Assembly (NCBI GenBank): GCA_023423935.1
Contig: JAFAEQ010000033.1
Location: 167,255 to 231,254 of the forward strand
Source: Pseudomonadota bacterium
GTDB taxonomy: Bacteria > Pseudomonadota > Gammaproteobacteria > Steroidobacterales > Steroidobacteraceae
Direction: 5' to 3'
DNA: 64,000 nt
The first letter of the stretch is position 1. The number at the start of each line of letters is the position of its first letter. This document shows positions 51,825 through 59,241 of the stretch, one piece after another. A program made the translations under genes and the position numbers. The notes under the pieces were generated by a model, which was given only the letters and a program-made list of their open reading frames with translations, did not search any database and was not told where the DNA came from.

Positions 51825-51974
51825 GGTCAGGTACTCCGTTGGTATGCTTCGGCACTTCCAGCGACGTGCAGGAAAGCGGCCGTTGCGCGACAGAGTAAGG
51901 ACCGTGACCCGATCGGTGAGAGTGACAAATCTGGCGCGATTCGAGCGACGCCGTGAGCGCACTGGAGAGCCCGC

Positions 51975-53195
51975 ATGGATTCGCTGATCAATGCGGCGGC
52001 ACGCGCGCTCGCCTGCGGCGATCCGCTCGGCGCATTGAAGCGGATTGCGCTGCGCGATGACCCGCCCGCACTGGCCCTGCGCGGCATCGCGATGGCTCAG
52101 CTCGGCGATTTCACACGTGCGCGCGCACTCATGCGTCGGGCAGCCCGAGCTTTCGGCCCCAAAGAAGCGGTCGCACGCGCCCGTTGCGTCATCGCCGAAG
52201 TCGAGATCGCGCTCGCTGCTCGCGATCTCACTTGGCCTGCCCGATCCCTGAACGCCGCGATTGCAACGCTCGAAGCGCACGGCGATCGCATCAATGCGGC
52301 GCACGCACGCTATCTCGACTTGCGACGGCTGGTGCTGATCGGACGCTTGCAACAAGCCGAGGACACGCTCGCCGCACTCGATCCAGCGTCGCTACCCGCG
52401 GCCTTGCGCGCATTTCATGAACTCATCGTTGCAGGCATTGCTCTGCGGCATGTGCACACTGCCTCGGCCCGCAGGGCACTTGCGCGCGCGCATGCATCAG
52501 CCTCTCAGGCAGCGATTCCCGCACTGATGGCGGAGGTCGAGCAAGCGATGGCATCGCTCGAGCAGCCCGCGGCTCGTCTGTCGAAACGCAACGAAGAACG
52601 CACACTGAAGCTCGCCGAAGTGGAAACGGTGATGCGCTCGAACGCATTCATCGTCGATGCCTGTCGCCATGCGGTTCGCGCGAATGGATCGCTGGTGTCG
52701 CTCGCGAAACGCCCGGTTCTGTTCTCGCTCGTCCGCGCGCTCGCCCAAGCGTGGCCCGACGACGTGCCACGCGAGGAACTGATCCAAGGCGCCTTTCGTG
52801 TGCGAACTTCCGATGAGTCGTTCCGGGCACGGTTGCGCGTCGAGATCGGACGACTACGAAGCGCGCTGCGTTCGTTCGCCGAGGTGCGTGCGACTGCGCG
52901 CGGCTTCGTGCTCGATCCGCTCGATCGCACGGAAGTCGTCGTGCTCAGACCGCCCTTCGATGACGAGCACGCAGACGTACTCGCATTGCTGAGCGATGGC
53001 GAATCCTGGTCCAGCTCGGCGCTTGCACTGGCGCTCGCCGCAAGCCAGCGCAGCGTGCAGCGCGCGCTCGATAGCCTTGCAGCGGAAGGCAAGGTGCAAT
53101 CGATCGGCCGCGGACGTGCGCGCCGTTGGTTGACGCCTCCGCTGCCCGGTTTCGCGACGACTTTGTTACTCCCGGCGCCGCTGCCGAATGAATAG
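51975..53195 (+). CDS. TPR-like protein with C-terminal winged-helix domains, probable transcriptional regulator
   Basis: A 406-residue protein. The N-terminal half (1-210) is Ala/Leu/Arg-rich paired helices, TPR-like (ALALRGIAMAQLGDFTRARALMRRAARAFG). Residues about 225-320 look like an OmpR-type winged helix (LFSLVRALAQAWPDDVPREELIQGAFRVR ... RLRVEIGRLRSALRSFAEVRATARGFVLDP), and about 330-395 like a second HTH (DVLALLSDGESWSSSALALALAASQRSVQRALDSLAAEGKV). It is divergent from the DUF899 gene with 150 nt between, so it may control it. The 3' end overlaps or abuts the propeller gene. Confidence 0.75.
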   Translation: MDSLINAAARALACGDPLGALKRIALRDDPPALALRGIAMAQLGDFTRARALMRRAARAFGPKEAVARARCVIAEVEIALAARDLTWPARSLNAAIATLEAHGDRINAAHARYLDLRRLVLIGRLQQAEDTLAALDPASLPAALRAFHELIVAGIALRHVHTASARRALARAHASASQAAIPALMAEVEQAMASLEQPAARLSKRNEERTLKLAEVETVMRSNAFIVDACRHAVRANGSLVSLAKRPVLFSLVRALAQAWPDDVPREELIQGAFRVRTSDESFRARLRVEIGRLRSALRSFAEVRATARGFVLDPLDRTEVVVLRPPFDDEHADVLALLSDGESWSSSALALALAASQRSVQRALDSLAAEGKVQSIGRGRARRWLTPPLPGFATTLLLPAPLPNE

Positions 53196-53205
53196 GATGC
53201 AGCCC

Positions 53206-53853
53206 ATGAAGAAATCGACAGCAGAGATCATTCGCGAAGACGGGCCATTCCCGGGAGTGCAAGGCGTGCACGGCGTTACCTATGACGGCGAGCACATCTG
53301 GTACGCCTCGGGCGACAAGCTCAATGCCGTCGATCCGCACAGCGGCCAGATCACGCGGTCCTTCGAGACGAACGCGGATGCGGGCACCGCGTTCGACGGC
53401 AAGCATCTGTTCCAGATCGCCGAGGATCGGATTCACAAGATCGATCCGCAGACAGGCAAAGTGCTTGCGACCATTCCCGCTCCCGGCAATGGCAGCGCCT
53501 CAGGTCTTACGTGGGCGGAAGGTGCGCTATGGGTGGGTGACTATCGCGGTCGCAAGATTCATCAGATCGATCCGCACACAGGCAAGGTGCTTCGCACGAT
53601 CGAATCGAATCGCTTCGTCACGGGCGTGACCTGGGTCGATGGCGATTTGTGGCATGCGACATGGGAAGCGGATGAAAGCGAGCTGCGTCGCGTCGATCCG
53701 CAAAGCGGCGAAGTGCTGGAGAGTCTGACCATGCCAGCCGGTGCTTTCGTATCGGGCTTGGAATCCGACGGGGCCGATCGATTCTTCTGTGGCGGCGGAC
53801 GCAGCGGCAAGCTGCGCACCGTGCGTCGGCCGAAGCCAACAAAAAAGGTTTAG
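53206..53853 (+). CDS. Beta-propeller (glutamine cyclotransferase-like) protein
   Basis: A 215-residue protein of repeated beta blades: GVTYDGEHIWYASGDKLNAVDPHSGQI, GTAFDGKHLFQIAEDRIHKIDPQTGKVL, GLTWAEGALWVGDYRGRKIHQIDPHTGKVL, GVTWVDGDLWHATWEADESELRRVDPQSGEVL. These resemble the bacterial glutaminyl-peptide cyclotransferase-like and PQQ-type propellers, but it is only about five blades and no catalytic pair is recognisable. There is no signal peptide. Three nearby ATGs (53188, 53197, 53206) are possible; 53206 has TAGG at a sensible distance. It probably forms an operon with the preceding regulator gene, and its stop overlaps the convergent riboflavin synthase by 4 nt. Confidence 0.75.
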   Translation: MKKSTAEIIREDGPFPGVQGVHGVTYDGEHIWYASGDKLNAVDPHSGQITRSFETNADAGTAFDGKHLFQIAEDRIHKIDPQTGKVLATIPAPGNGSASGLTWAEGALWVGDYRGRKIHQIDPHTGKVLRTIESNRFVTGVTWVDGDLWHATWEADESELRRVDPQSGEVLESLTMPAGAFVSGLESDGADRFFCGGGRSGKLRTVRRPKPTKKV

Positions 53854-54533
53854 CGCCGATTCGCGCGCTCACCGCCAGCAAGCTGCTCGGCGAGCGATTC
53901 GAGCTGCGGGAGCAACGGCCCCAGACGCTCTTCCAGATAATCGCGAATGGTATCCACCGTAATCTGGGTGCTGCGCTCGATCTCCATATTGATGCGCGCT
54001 CCCACCGCCTTCTCGCCGAAGGTCGTCATCCGCAGCGTTTCAGGAATCAGCCAGACCGTGAATGTGGATGCACGCTTGTCGACATGCGCCACCGTGAGAC
54101 TCGCGCCGTTCAGCGCGATATAGCCTTTCGCAAACACATAGCGAATCCAGGGCGATGGCACGTGCAGCGTGAGCACGCGATTGTTCTCCGGCGTCTGCAC
54201 CTCCGAGACTTGCACGACACAATCGACATGACCCGAGAGCGGATGCCCGCCGATCTCCGCGCCTTCGCGCGCGGCACGCTCGATGTTCACCCGACTTCCC
54301 TGTTCGAGCTCCCCCAGCGTCGTACGCGCAAGCGTCTCCTGCATCACATCGAAGGTCGCGAATCGTCCTTCGAACGACGTCACCGTCAGACACACACCAT
54401 CCACCGACACACTAGCGCCGATCTCAAGTTCCTCCTCCGCCCCATGCGGCAGCTCGATGCGAAACGCAACGAGCCCAGGCAAGCGCTTGATGTCAGCGAC
54501 GCGACCCAGACCTTTGACGATACCGGTGAACAT
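53850..54533 (-). CDS. ribE: Riboflavin synthase, alpha subunit type
   Basis: A 227-residue enzyme converting two 6,7-dimethyl-8-ribityllumazine molecules to riboflavin. It shows the two tandem lumazine-binding barrels: MFTGIVKGLGRV ... SVDGVCLTVTS ... GHPLSGHVDCVVQV, and NGASLTVAHVDKRASTFTVWLIPETLRMTTFG. The C-terminal trimerisation helix is present. Start ATG 54533 gives the invariant MFTGIV; the frame extension to 54590 is excluded. No FMN riboswitch signature was seen upstream, only repeats. Confidence 0.95.
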   Translation of the reverse strand: MFTGIVKGLGRVADIKRLPGLVAFRIELPHGAEEELEIGASVSVDGVCLTVTSFEGRFATFDVMQETLARTTLGELEQGSRVNIERAAREGAEIGGHPLSGHVDCVVQVSEVQTPENNRVLTLHVPSPWIRYVFAKGYIALNGASLTVAHVDKRASTFTVWLIPETLRMTTFGEKAVGARINMEIERSTQITVDTIRDYLEERLGPLLPQLESLAEQLAGGERANRR

Positions 54534-55013
54534 GGAACAGGGGGGTGTCAGTAGCATTTCAATGAGGGTGGCTGAGAGCCTATCAGCCAACTGGTCTCTA
54601 GTCTGCTAGCCAGAGAGGAGGAAGGAGATCTCCACGGGGAACACCGGGTACACGGGGAAGGAATTTGTATTCAGCGGGCAGGTACTGGCTCTGCACTGAA
54701 CCTTCTGCTGTGGGTTCGACTTCAGTCGAACATGTTTTTGTCAGGCTAAAGCCTGACCACAGCGTTCATGCTGGCCTGCTGGCTCTGCCTGAACCTTCTG
54801 TTGTGGGTTCGACCTCAGTCGAACATTCTTTATGTCAGGCTAAAGCCTGACCCACAGGCTGACGCGAGACTCGGCCTCCCCTTAGAGAGCCACCTCCTGC
54901 ACCCCATCCCCCCGTGATCCCCGTGGAGACTCCTTAATCTCAGGGACTCTGGCTAGCAGACTAGAACCTAGTGGCTAGTTGACTGGCGGCCCGCGAACGC
55001 GTTGGCCGCCCGC
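54534..55013. repeat. 480-nt repeat-rich spacer between ribE and glpK
   Basis: It holds, in order: a CTAG unit 'ctctagtctgctagccagag' (54595-54614); a CCCCGTGGAG-family unit 'atctccacggggaacaccgggtacacgggg' (54628-54657); and two direct copies of a ~76-bp element (54686-54762 and 54780-54855). Each element contains the palindromes GTTCGACTTCAGTCGAAC-type and GTCAGGCTAAAGCCTGAC. A second CCCCGTGGAG unit (54908-54932) and another CTAG run (54951-54980) follow. No gene was recognised. The GTCAGGCTAAAGCCTGAC palindromes could act as bidirectional transcript ends, but no T-runs follow. Confidence 0.7.
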
Positions 55014-56495
55014 TCATTCGATCCAAGCGAATGAGCGAGTAACCGCCTTCTGCCACGAGCTGTACAACCGCGCCCGCTGATCTTTCGGCATCGCGGGTTG
55101 CCAGACGTGATCGATGCCCCAGTTGCGCTTCAGATCGTCGACGTTCTTCCAGTAGCCGACCGCCAGGCCTGCTGCGTACGCGGCGCCAAGTGCCGTGGTT
55201 TCGATCACGCGTGGACGCACGACGGCCGCATCGAGCATGTCGGCCTGGAACTGCATCAGTAGTTCATTCACGACCATGCCGCCATCGACGCGCAGTTCTC
55301 TCAAACGAATGCCGCAGTCCTGCTCCATCGCCGCGAGCACATCGCGGGTTTGATACGCAGTCGCTTCGAGCGTGGCCCGGGCGATGTGTGCTTTGGTCGC
55401 GTAGCGCGTGAGGCCGGCGATCACGCCACGGGCATCGTCCTTCCAGTGCGGCGCATACAGGCCCGAGAACGCCGGCACGATGTACACATCGCCATTGTCA
55501 TCGACGCTCGCCGCGAGCGATTCGATCTCCTCGCTGGAGCGAATCAGATTCAGGTTGTCGCGCAGCCATTGAACGAGCGCGCCCGAGATTGCAATGGATC
55601 CTTCCAGCGCGTAATGCGCTTTCGCAGTGCCGAGCTGATACGCGACGGTCGTCACCAATCCGCTCGTCGAAGCGACGGCCTTCTCACCCGTATTCATGAG
55701 CAGGAAACATCCCGTGCCGTACGTGTTCTTCGCCTCGCCCGGCGCAAAACAGGTCTGGCCCATGAGCGCAGCCTGCTGATCACCCAGGATGCCCGCGATC
55801 GGCACGCCTTTCAGTGGTCCAGCGGTGAACTCGCCATAGATCTCGCTCGAGGAGGCGATCTGCGGCAGCACCCGCGGCGGAATCCTGAACGTCCGCAGCA
55901 AGTCGTCATCCCACTGCAGCGAATGCAAGTTCATGAGCTGTGTGCGACTCGCGTTGGTCACATCGGTCACATGCACGCGATTCGCGAGATTCCACAGCAG
56001 CCACGTATCCACGGTGCCGAACAGCAGATCGCCAGATTCTGCGAGTTGTCGCGCCTGCGGCACGCGGTCGAGCAGCCAACGCAGTTTCAGACCACTGAAA
56101 TAGCTGGCGAGCGGCAACCCCGTCTGCGCGCGAAAGCGATCCTTGCCGCCTTCCCCCGCGAAATACGCGACCAACGGATCCACCCGCGTGTCCTGCCAGA
56201 CCAAGGCGTTGTGCAACGGCCGACCTGACCTCTTGTCCCAGATCACCGTCGTCTCGCGCTGATTGGTGATCCCGACCGCCGCGATGTCCTTCGCAACGAT
56301 CTTCGCCTTCGCGAGCGCCTGCTCGATGACCTCGTGCGTGTTGCTCAGAATCTCATCCGGCGAATGCTCGACCCATCCCGGCTGCGGATAGATCTGCCGA
56401 TGCTCCTTTTGCGCCACGGAGATCATCGTCCCCGACGCATCGAACACGATGAATCGCGTACTGGTCGTGCCCTGATCGATTGCGCCAACGAACAT
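55014..56495 (-). CDS. glpK: Glycerol kinase
   Basis: A 493-residue FGGY-family kinase that phosphorylates glycerol to glycerol-3-phosphate. The N-terminal phosphate loop is GAIDQGTTSTRFIVFD. Other landmarks are the conserved NQRETTVIWDKRSGRPL, IVPAFSGLYAPHW (FGGY signature region), and LRVDGGMVVNELLMQFQADML. Start ATG 56495 is used; a TTG at 56504 adds three residues. No glpF or glpD neighbour is seen, so the gene stands alone, flanked by repeat spacers on both sides. Confidence 0.95.
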   Translation of the reverse strand: MFVGAIDQGTTSTRFIVFDASGTMISVAQKEHRQIYPQPGWVEHSPDEILSNTHEVIEQALAKAKIVAKDIAAVGITNQRETTVIWDKRSGRPLHNALVWQDTRVDPLVAYFAGEGGKDRFRAQTGLPLASYFSGLKLRWLLDRVPQARQLAESGDLLFGTVDTWLLWNLANRVHVTDVTNASRTQLMNLHSLQWDDDLLRTFRIPPRVLPQIASSSEIYGEFTAGPLKGVPIAGILGDQQAALMGQTCFAPGEAKNTYGTGCFLLMNTGEKAVASTSGLVTTVAYQLGTAKAHYALEGSIAISGALVQWLRDNLNLIRSSEEIESLAASVDDNGDVYIVPAFSGLYAPHWKDDARGVIAGLTRYATKAHIARATLEATAYQTRDVLAAMEQDCGIRLRELRVDGGMVVNELLMQFQADMLDAAVVRPRVIETTALGAAYAAGLAVGYWKNVDDLKRNWGIDHVWQPAMPKDQRARLYSSWQKAVTRSFAWIE

Positions 56496-56504
56496 GGAGT
56501 TCAA

Positions 56505-56666
56505 TTAGTAATGAGTAGTGAGTAATGAGCAATGAAACCCGGGAATGGCCAGAGAGTGGCTGCAAACCGAAGCCGAAGCAACTCCCTCACTGTCATCGCA
56601 AGATCACGATTCCCTCCTGGCTCCTCATTCCAAATTTCCTCATTACTCATTACTCATTACTCATTG
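56505..56666. repeat. TAATGAGTAGTGAGTAATGAGCAATG / TCATTACTCATTACTCATTGC facing repeats
   Basis: The glpK upstream spacer begins with 'tagtaatgagtagtgagtaatgagcaatga' (56506-56535) and ends with the complementary 'cctcattactcattactcattactcattgctaattgctcattgctcc' (56638-56684, running into the end of the DoxX gene). The two arms can pair over more than 20 bases, giving a long-stem fold around about 100 nt. Similar single arms sit at 6.46 kb and 10.86 kb. Confidence 0.65.
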
Positions 56667-57116
56667 CTAATTGCTCATTGCTCCGTCCGCTGCCCACCTC
56701 CCCGGCCCATAGATCATCACCATCAGGAGCATGAAGCCCCAGAGATAGTGCTGAGCGATCGCAGCTTCGAAGCCTTCCTTGAAGAGCACGTGTGCATACG
56801 AAACGACGGCAAGTACGTTGACGAGCTGCAAGCCGAGGGCGCTCAAGCGACCCATGAGACCCAGGATCAAGAGCACGGAAAAGTACAGCTCGCCGAAGGT
56901 GCCGAGCACCGCCGCAGCCCCCGGCGGGAGCAAGGGCACGTGGAATTCATCGCGGAACAGATACTGCGTCGTGTCCCAGTCAGTGATCTTGAGCCAGCCT
57001 GATTTCAGGAAAACCCAGCCAACGTACACCCGCGTCAGCAATGCAAAAGGGGCGGCCAGCCAGCTGAACGCTTCGCCAGCTTTGTTGACGCGAATGATCG
57101 TTTGCGCAATCGACAT
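56667..57116 (-). CDS. DoxX-family membrane protein (bufferin-locus BufD-like)
   Basis: A 149-residue inner-membrane protein with four helices: APFALLTRVYVGWVFLKSGWLKI, PPGAAAVLGTFGELYFSVLLILGLMG, GLQLVNVLAVVSYAHVLF and HYLWGFMLLMVMIYGPGRW. It matches the DoxX/DoxD group. In bufferin operons a DoxX protein (BufD) accompanies the peptide and its maturase. Here it is divergent from the BufA-like gene but shares an ECF-style promoter motif with it (separate entries), supporting co-regulation. Start ATG 57116 (MSIAQTII) has GGAG 7 nt upstream; the longer frame to 57239 crosses the promoter region and is rejected. Confidence 0.8.
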   Translation of the reverse strand: MSIAQTIIRVNKAGEAFSWLAAPFALLTRVYVGWVFLKSGWLKITDWDTTQYLFRDEFHVPLLPPGAAAVLGTFGELYFSVLLILGLMGRLSALGLQLVNVLAVVSYAHVLFKEGFEAAIAQHYLWGFMLLMVMIYGPGRWAADGAMSN

Positions 57117-57141
57117 GAGGCACTCCGTTGACAAATCTCGC

Positions 57142-57174
57142 GCATGAGACCGTCGCCGATTCGTATTTATTTCA
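57142..57174 (-). promoter_or_regulatory. Predicted ECF-type promoter for the DoxX gene
   Basis: On the minus strand: TGAAAT (57174-57169), 18 nt, GTCTCATGC (57150-57142). The start codon is 26 nt further on. The boxes and the 18-nt spacing are the same as in the oppositely oriented copy before bufA. The assignment is inferred from this mirrored pair and the presence of an ECF sigma gene 2 kb away. Confidence 0.5.
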
Positions 57175-57208
57175 CCCAGTCCCGCGGGGTGCCTTCCGGT
57201 CATGCTCA

Positions 57209-57241
57209 TGTAATGATTGCGCAGCCAGACGGGTCTCATGC
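57209..57241 (+). promoter_or_regulatory. Predicted ECF-type promoter for the BufA-like gene
   Basis: TGTAAT (57209-57214), 18 nt, GTCTCATGC (57233-57241), then about 65 nt to ATG 57307. It is the mirror-image partner of the DoxX promoter, sharing nine of nine bases in the second box and five of six in the first. Confidence 0.5.
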
Positions 57242-57306
57242 TTGAGAACGGCGCGACTACCGCACGTTCTGCCCGTCACCAACATTGCATCAAGAGGGAA
57301 ACGATC

Positions 57307-57576
57307 ATGAAAAACGCAACTAAAGCTACTGGCGCTGCCATTGCCACTGCGGCCGCGATGCTGTTCAACACCGTCGCCGTGACGGCCGTGCATGCAGAGG
57401 ATGCAAAGGTCAAATGCGAAGGCGTGAATTCGTGTAAGGGCAAGTCCGCGTGCGCGACGGCGCAGAATTCCTGCCAGGGCCAGAACAGCTGCAAGGGACA
57501 CGGCTATGTGATGCTGAGCAAGTCGGAATGCGATGCAGCGAAGGCCAAGATGCAGGCCGAGACCGAGAAGAAGTAA
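57307..57576 (+). CDS. bufA2: BufA2-like bufferin-type metallophore precursor
   Basis: An 89-residue exported peptide precursor. The signal peptide (1-30) ends AVHA; the mature part carries six Cys at 37, 43, 49, 56, 62 and 75 in the pattern CEGVNSCKGKSACATAQNSCQGQNSCKG, which I recognise as the BufA2 family. Bufferins are copper-binding RiPPs whose cysteines are converted to thiooxazoles by the DUF692 enzyme BufB; the enzyme gene follows 55 nt later. The Lys/Glu-rich tail (KAKMQAETEKK) replaces the Gly-rich ending of some members. AGAGGGA precedes ATG 57307 by 8 nt. Expected role: periplasmic copper buffering. Confidence 0.82.
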   Translation: MKNATKATGAAIATAAAMLFNTVAVTAVHAEDAKVKCEGVNSCKGKSACATAQNSCQGQNSCKGHGYVMLSKSECDAAKAKMQAETEKK

Positions 57577-57589
57577 TCACTGCGATCAT

Positions 57590-57613
57590 CCGGGTCGGAG
57601 CGTTCCGACCCGG
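57590..57613 (+). promoter_or_regulatory. Perfect 10-bp hairpin between bufA and bufB
   Basis: CCGGGTCGGA (57590-57599), GCGT loop, TCCGACCCGG (57604-57613), starting 14 nt after the bufA stop and ending 18 nt before bufB. No T-run follows. The stem may stabilise the bufA mRNA or partly block read-through, giving more peptide than enzyme (inference). It also could hide the weak bufB ribosome site. Confidence 0.6.
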
Positions 57614-57631
57614 AAATCCTTCAGCGCACCT

Positions 57632-58459
57632 ATGACCTCATCGCTCGGCTTCGGACTTGGATTGCGACCCGATCACTATCACGCAGTGCTCGAGGGCTCA
57701 CCCGCGGTCGACTGGTTCGAGATCATCAGCGAGAACTACATGGTGCCGGGCGGCCGGCCCTTGTACTTCCTCGATCGCATCCGCGAGCGCTATCCGATGG
57801 CGATGCACGGCGTATCACTTTCGATCGGCACCACGGATGCGCTGAACTTCGACTATCTGCGCGAGCTCAAGGCCCTGGCGCAACGGGTCAGGCCTGCATG
57901 GATCTCGGATCATCTGTGCTGGACCGGCGTCGATGGCATCAATCTGCACGATTTGATGCCGCTGCCGTACACCGAAGAGGCACTGCGTCACGTCGCTCCG
58001 CGCGTGCGTCAGGTACAGGATTTCCTCGGGTGCCGCATCCTGCTCGAGAACGTATCGAGCTACGTCTCCTACCCTCATTCACGGATGCAGGAATGGGAAT
58101 TCCTGGCGCACCTGACCGAGGAAGCGGACTGCGACCTGCTGCTCGACGTCAACAACATCTACGTCAGCAGCGTGAATCATGGCTTCGATGCGCTGGAGTT
58201 TCTGCACGGCGTTCCAGCACAACGCGTGCGTCAGATGCATCTCGCCGGCCACACGCGCCAGGGCGAATGCCTGGTCGACACGCACGACCAACCGGTCCCC
58301 GAAGAAGTCTGGAAGCTATTCACCGTAGCGTCGCAGCGCTTTCCCAACGTGGCCACGATGATCGAACGCGACGGCAATATTCCGGCGCTGGCCGAACTGG
58401 TTGCAGAACTCGACCATGCGAGAGCGATTGCAGGAAAGAAGAACGAACAGGCCGCTTGA
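57632..58459 (+). CDS. bufB: DUF692 multinuclear iron enzyme, BufB-like
   Basis: A 275-residue TIM-barrel enzyme of the DUF692/MNIO family, which modifies Cys in RiPP precursors with a di- or tri-iron centre. Metal-ligand motifs appear in order: FEIISENYM, MHGVSLSIG, ISDHLCWTG, LLENVSSY, LLLDVNNIYV, QMHLAGH and DTHDQPVP. ATG 57632 begins MTSSLGFGLGLRPDHY, the usual head of this family; the earlier frame from 57533 overlaps bufA. No DUF2063 partner (BufC), which such enzymes normally need for peptide recognition, is present here, so it may be encoded elsewhere. Confidence 0.88.
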   Translation: MTSSLGFGLGLRPDHYHAVLEGSPAVDWFEIISENYMVPGGRPLYFLDRIRERYPMAMHGVSLSIGTTDALNFDYLRELKALAQRVRPAWISDHLCWTGVDGINLHDLMPLPYTEEALRHVAPRVRQVQDFLGCRILLENVSSYVSYPHSRMQEWEFLAHLTEEADCDLLLDVNNIYVSSVNHGFDALEFLHGVPAQRVRQMHLAGHTRQGECLVDTHDQPVPEEVWKLFTVASQRFPNVATMIERDGNIPALAELVAELDHARAIAGKKNEQAA

Positions 58460-58461
58460 AG

Positions 58462-58554
58462 AGGATTGGCAATTGACAATGGACCATTGACACGAACGAG
58501 AGCCAGCTCACTGCGCTCTGCCGTTGTCCATCGTCAATTATCCATTGTCCATTC
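58462..58554. repeat. CAATTGACAATGGACCATTGAC-type spacer between convergent genes
   Basis: It contains 'caattgacaatggaccattgacacg' (58471-58495) facing 'gttgtccatcgtcaattatccattgtccattctc' (58523-58556). The arms are complementary, so the spacer between bufB (plus) and the anti-sigma gene (minus) can fold in either transcript and may limit read-through between the convergent units. Confidence 0.5.
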
Positions 58555-59241
58555 TCACCAGGCTTCTTGCTTCTGATACTCCACCGCCGCGAGCACTTGC
58601 TGCGCGATCGGCTCGACGGGAACGTTCTCGCCCAACACTGCGAGCACGCCGTAAGGCGCTGGAGTGATCACCCCTTCGAATTTGCCTTCCTTGAATCGTC
58701 GCGGTTCTTTCACCGGCGCCTCATCACGCAGCAGCAGCACCGTGACCGGCCCCTGCTCGGTCTGCACGACGAAATGCGGGACGCGATGACCACGGACCAC
58801 GCAGACCACGGCGTAGGAAACTCGGCCCATATCGGATTTGAGTTTGACCTGTGCATGCTCGAGCACTTCGGCCAGTTCGGCGTCGGTCACGACCTCCGAC
58901 GTTCGCTGCAACGATCGCGCTTCATGCAGTACGTGCTCGACAGCAGCGGACGCCAGTGCGTCGCGCGGATAGCCGATCCAGAATACGGTGACGGCGATGG
59001 CGAGCATGACGCTCGCTGCCAGTCCCCATCGCATGAAGGGCCTCGGTTTCGCGACAGGTTTCTGGTCCGGCTGCATCGGCGAGGTCTCGATCGACAGCGC
59101 ACGATGAATCAGCTCGTCCATCTGCTGCATCTGCGCGCGATAACGAGCACAGGCTTCGCACTCGGCCGCATGCGCCGCGATATCCGGCGCGTTCGAGTGC
59201 GGCTGGGCACCCACGATGCGACGGAATTCAAGGCAGTTCAT
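58555..59241 (-). CDS. DUF3379-like membrane anti-sigma factor
   Basis: A 228-residue single-pass protein. The N-terminal cytosolic part begins MNCLEFRR, with a zinc-finger-like HAAECEACARY (HxxxCxxC, about 29-36), typical of anti-sigma factors. A TM helix lies at about 73-90 (WGLAASVMLAIAVTVFWIG). The C-terminal periplasmic domain (VVTDAELAEVLEHAQVKLKSDMGRVSYAVVC...) includes PVTVLLLRDE and GVLAVLGE and resembles the DUF3379 family. It overlaps the end of the sigma gene by 14 nt; starts at 59247 or 59256 are possible but MNCLEFRR is the family norm. It should hold the sigma factor inactive until an envelope signal, perhaps metal, arrives. Confidence 0.8.
   Translation of the reverse strand: MNCLEFRRIVGAQPHSNAPDIAAHAAECEACARYRAQMQQMDELIHRALSIETSPMQPDQKPVAKPRPFMRWGLAASVMLAIAVTVFWIGYPRDALASAAVEHVLHEARSLQRTSEVVTDAELAEVLEHAQVKLKSDMGRVSYAVVCVVRGHRVPHFVVQTEQGPVTVLLLRDEAPVKEPRRFKEGKFEGVITPAPYGVLAVLGENVPVEPIAQQVLAAVEYQKQEAW

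Noticed and set aside
51825..52355. N-terminal extension of the DUF899 protein
   Set aside because: It overlaps the divergent regulator gene, has no ribosome site and is not protein-like; ATG 51824 is the family start.
54534..55013. FMN riboswitch ahead of ribE
   Set aside because: No AGGGGCGGGG-type or related conserved FMN-element blocks; the spacer is explained by dispersed repeats.
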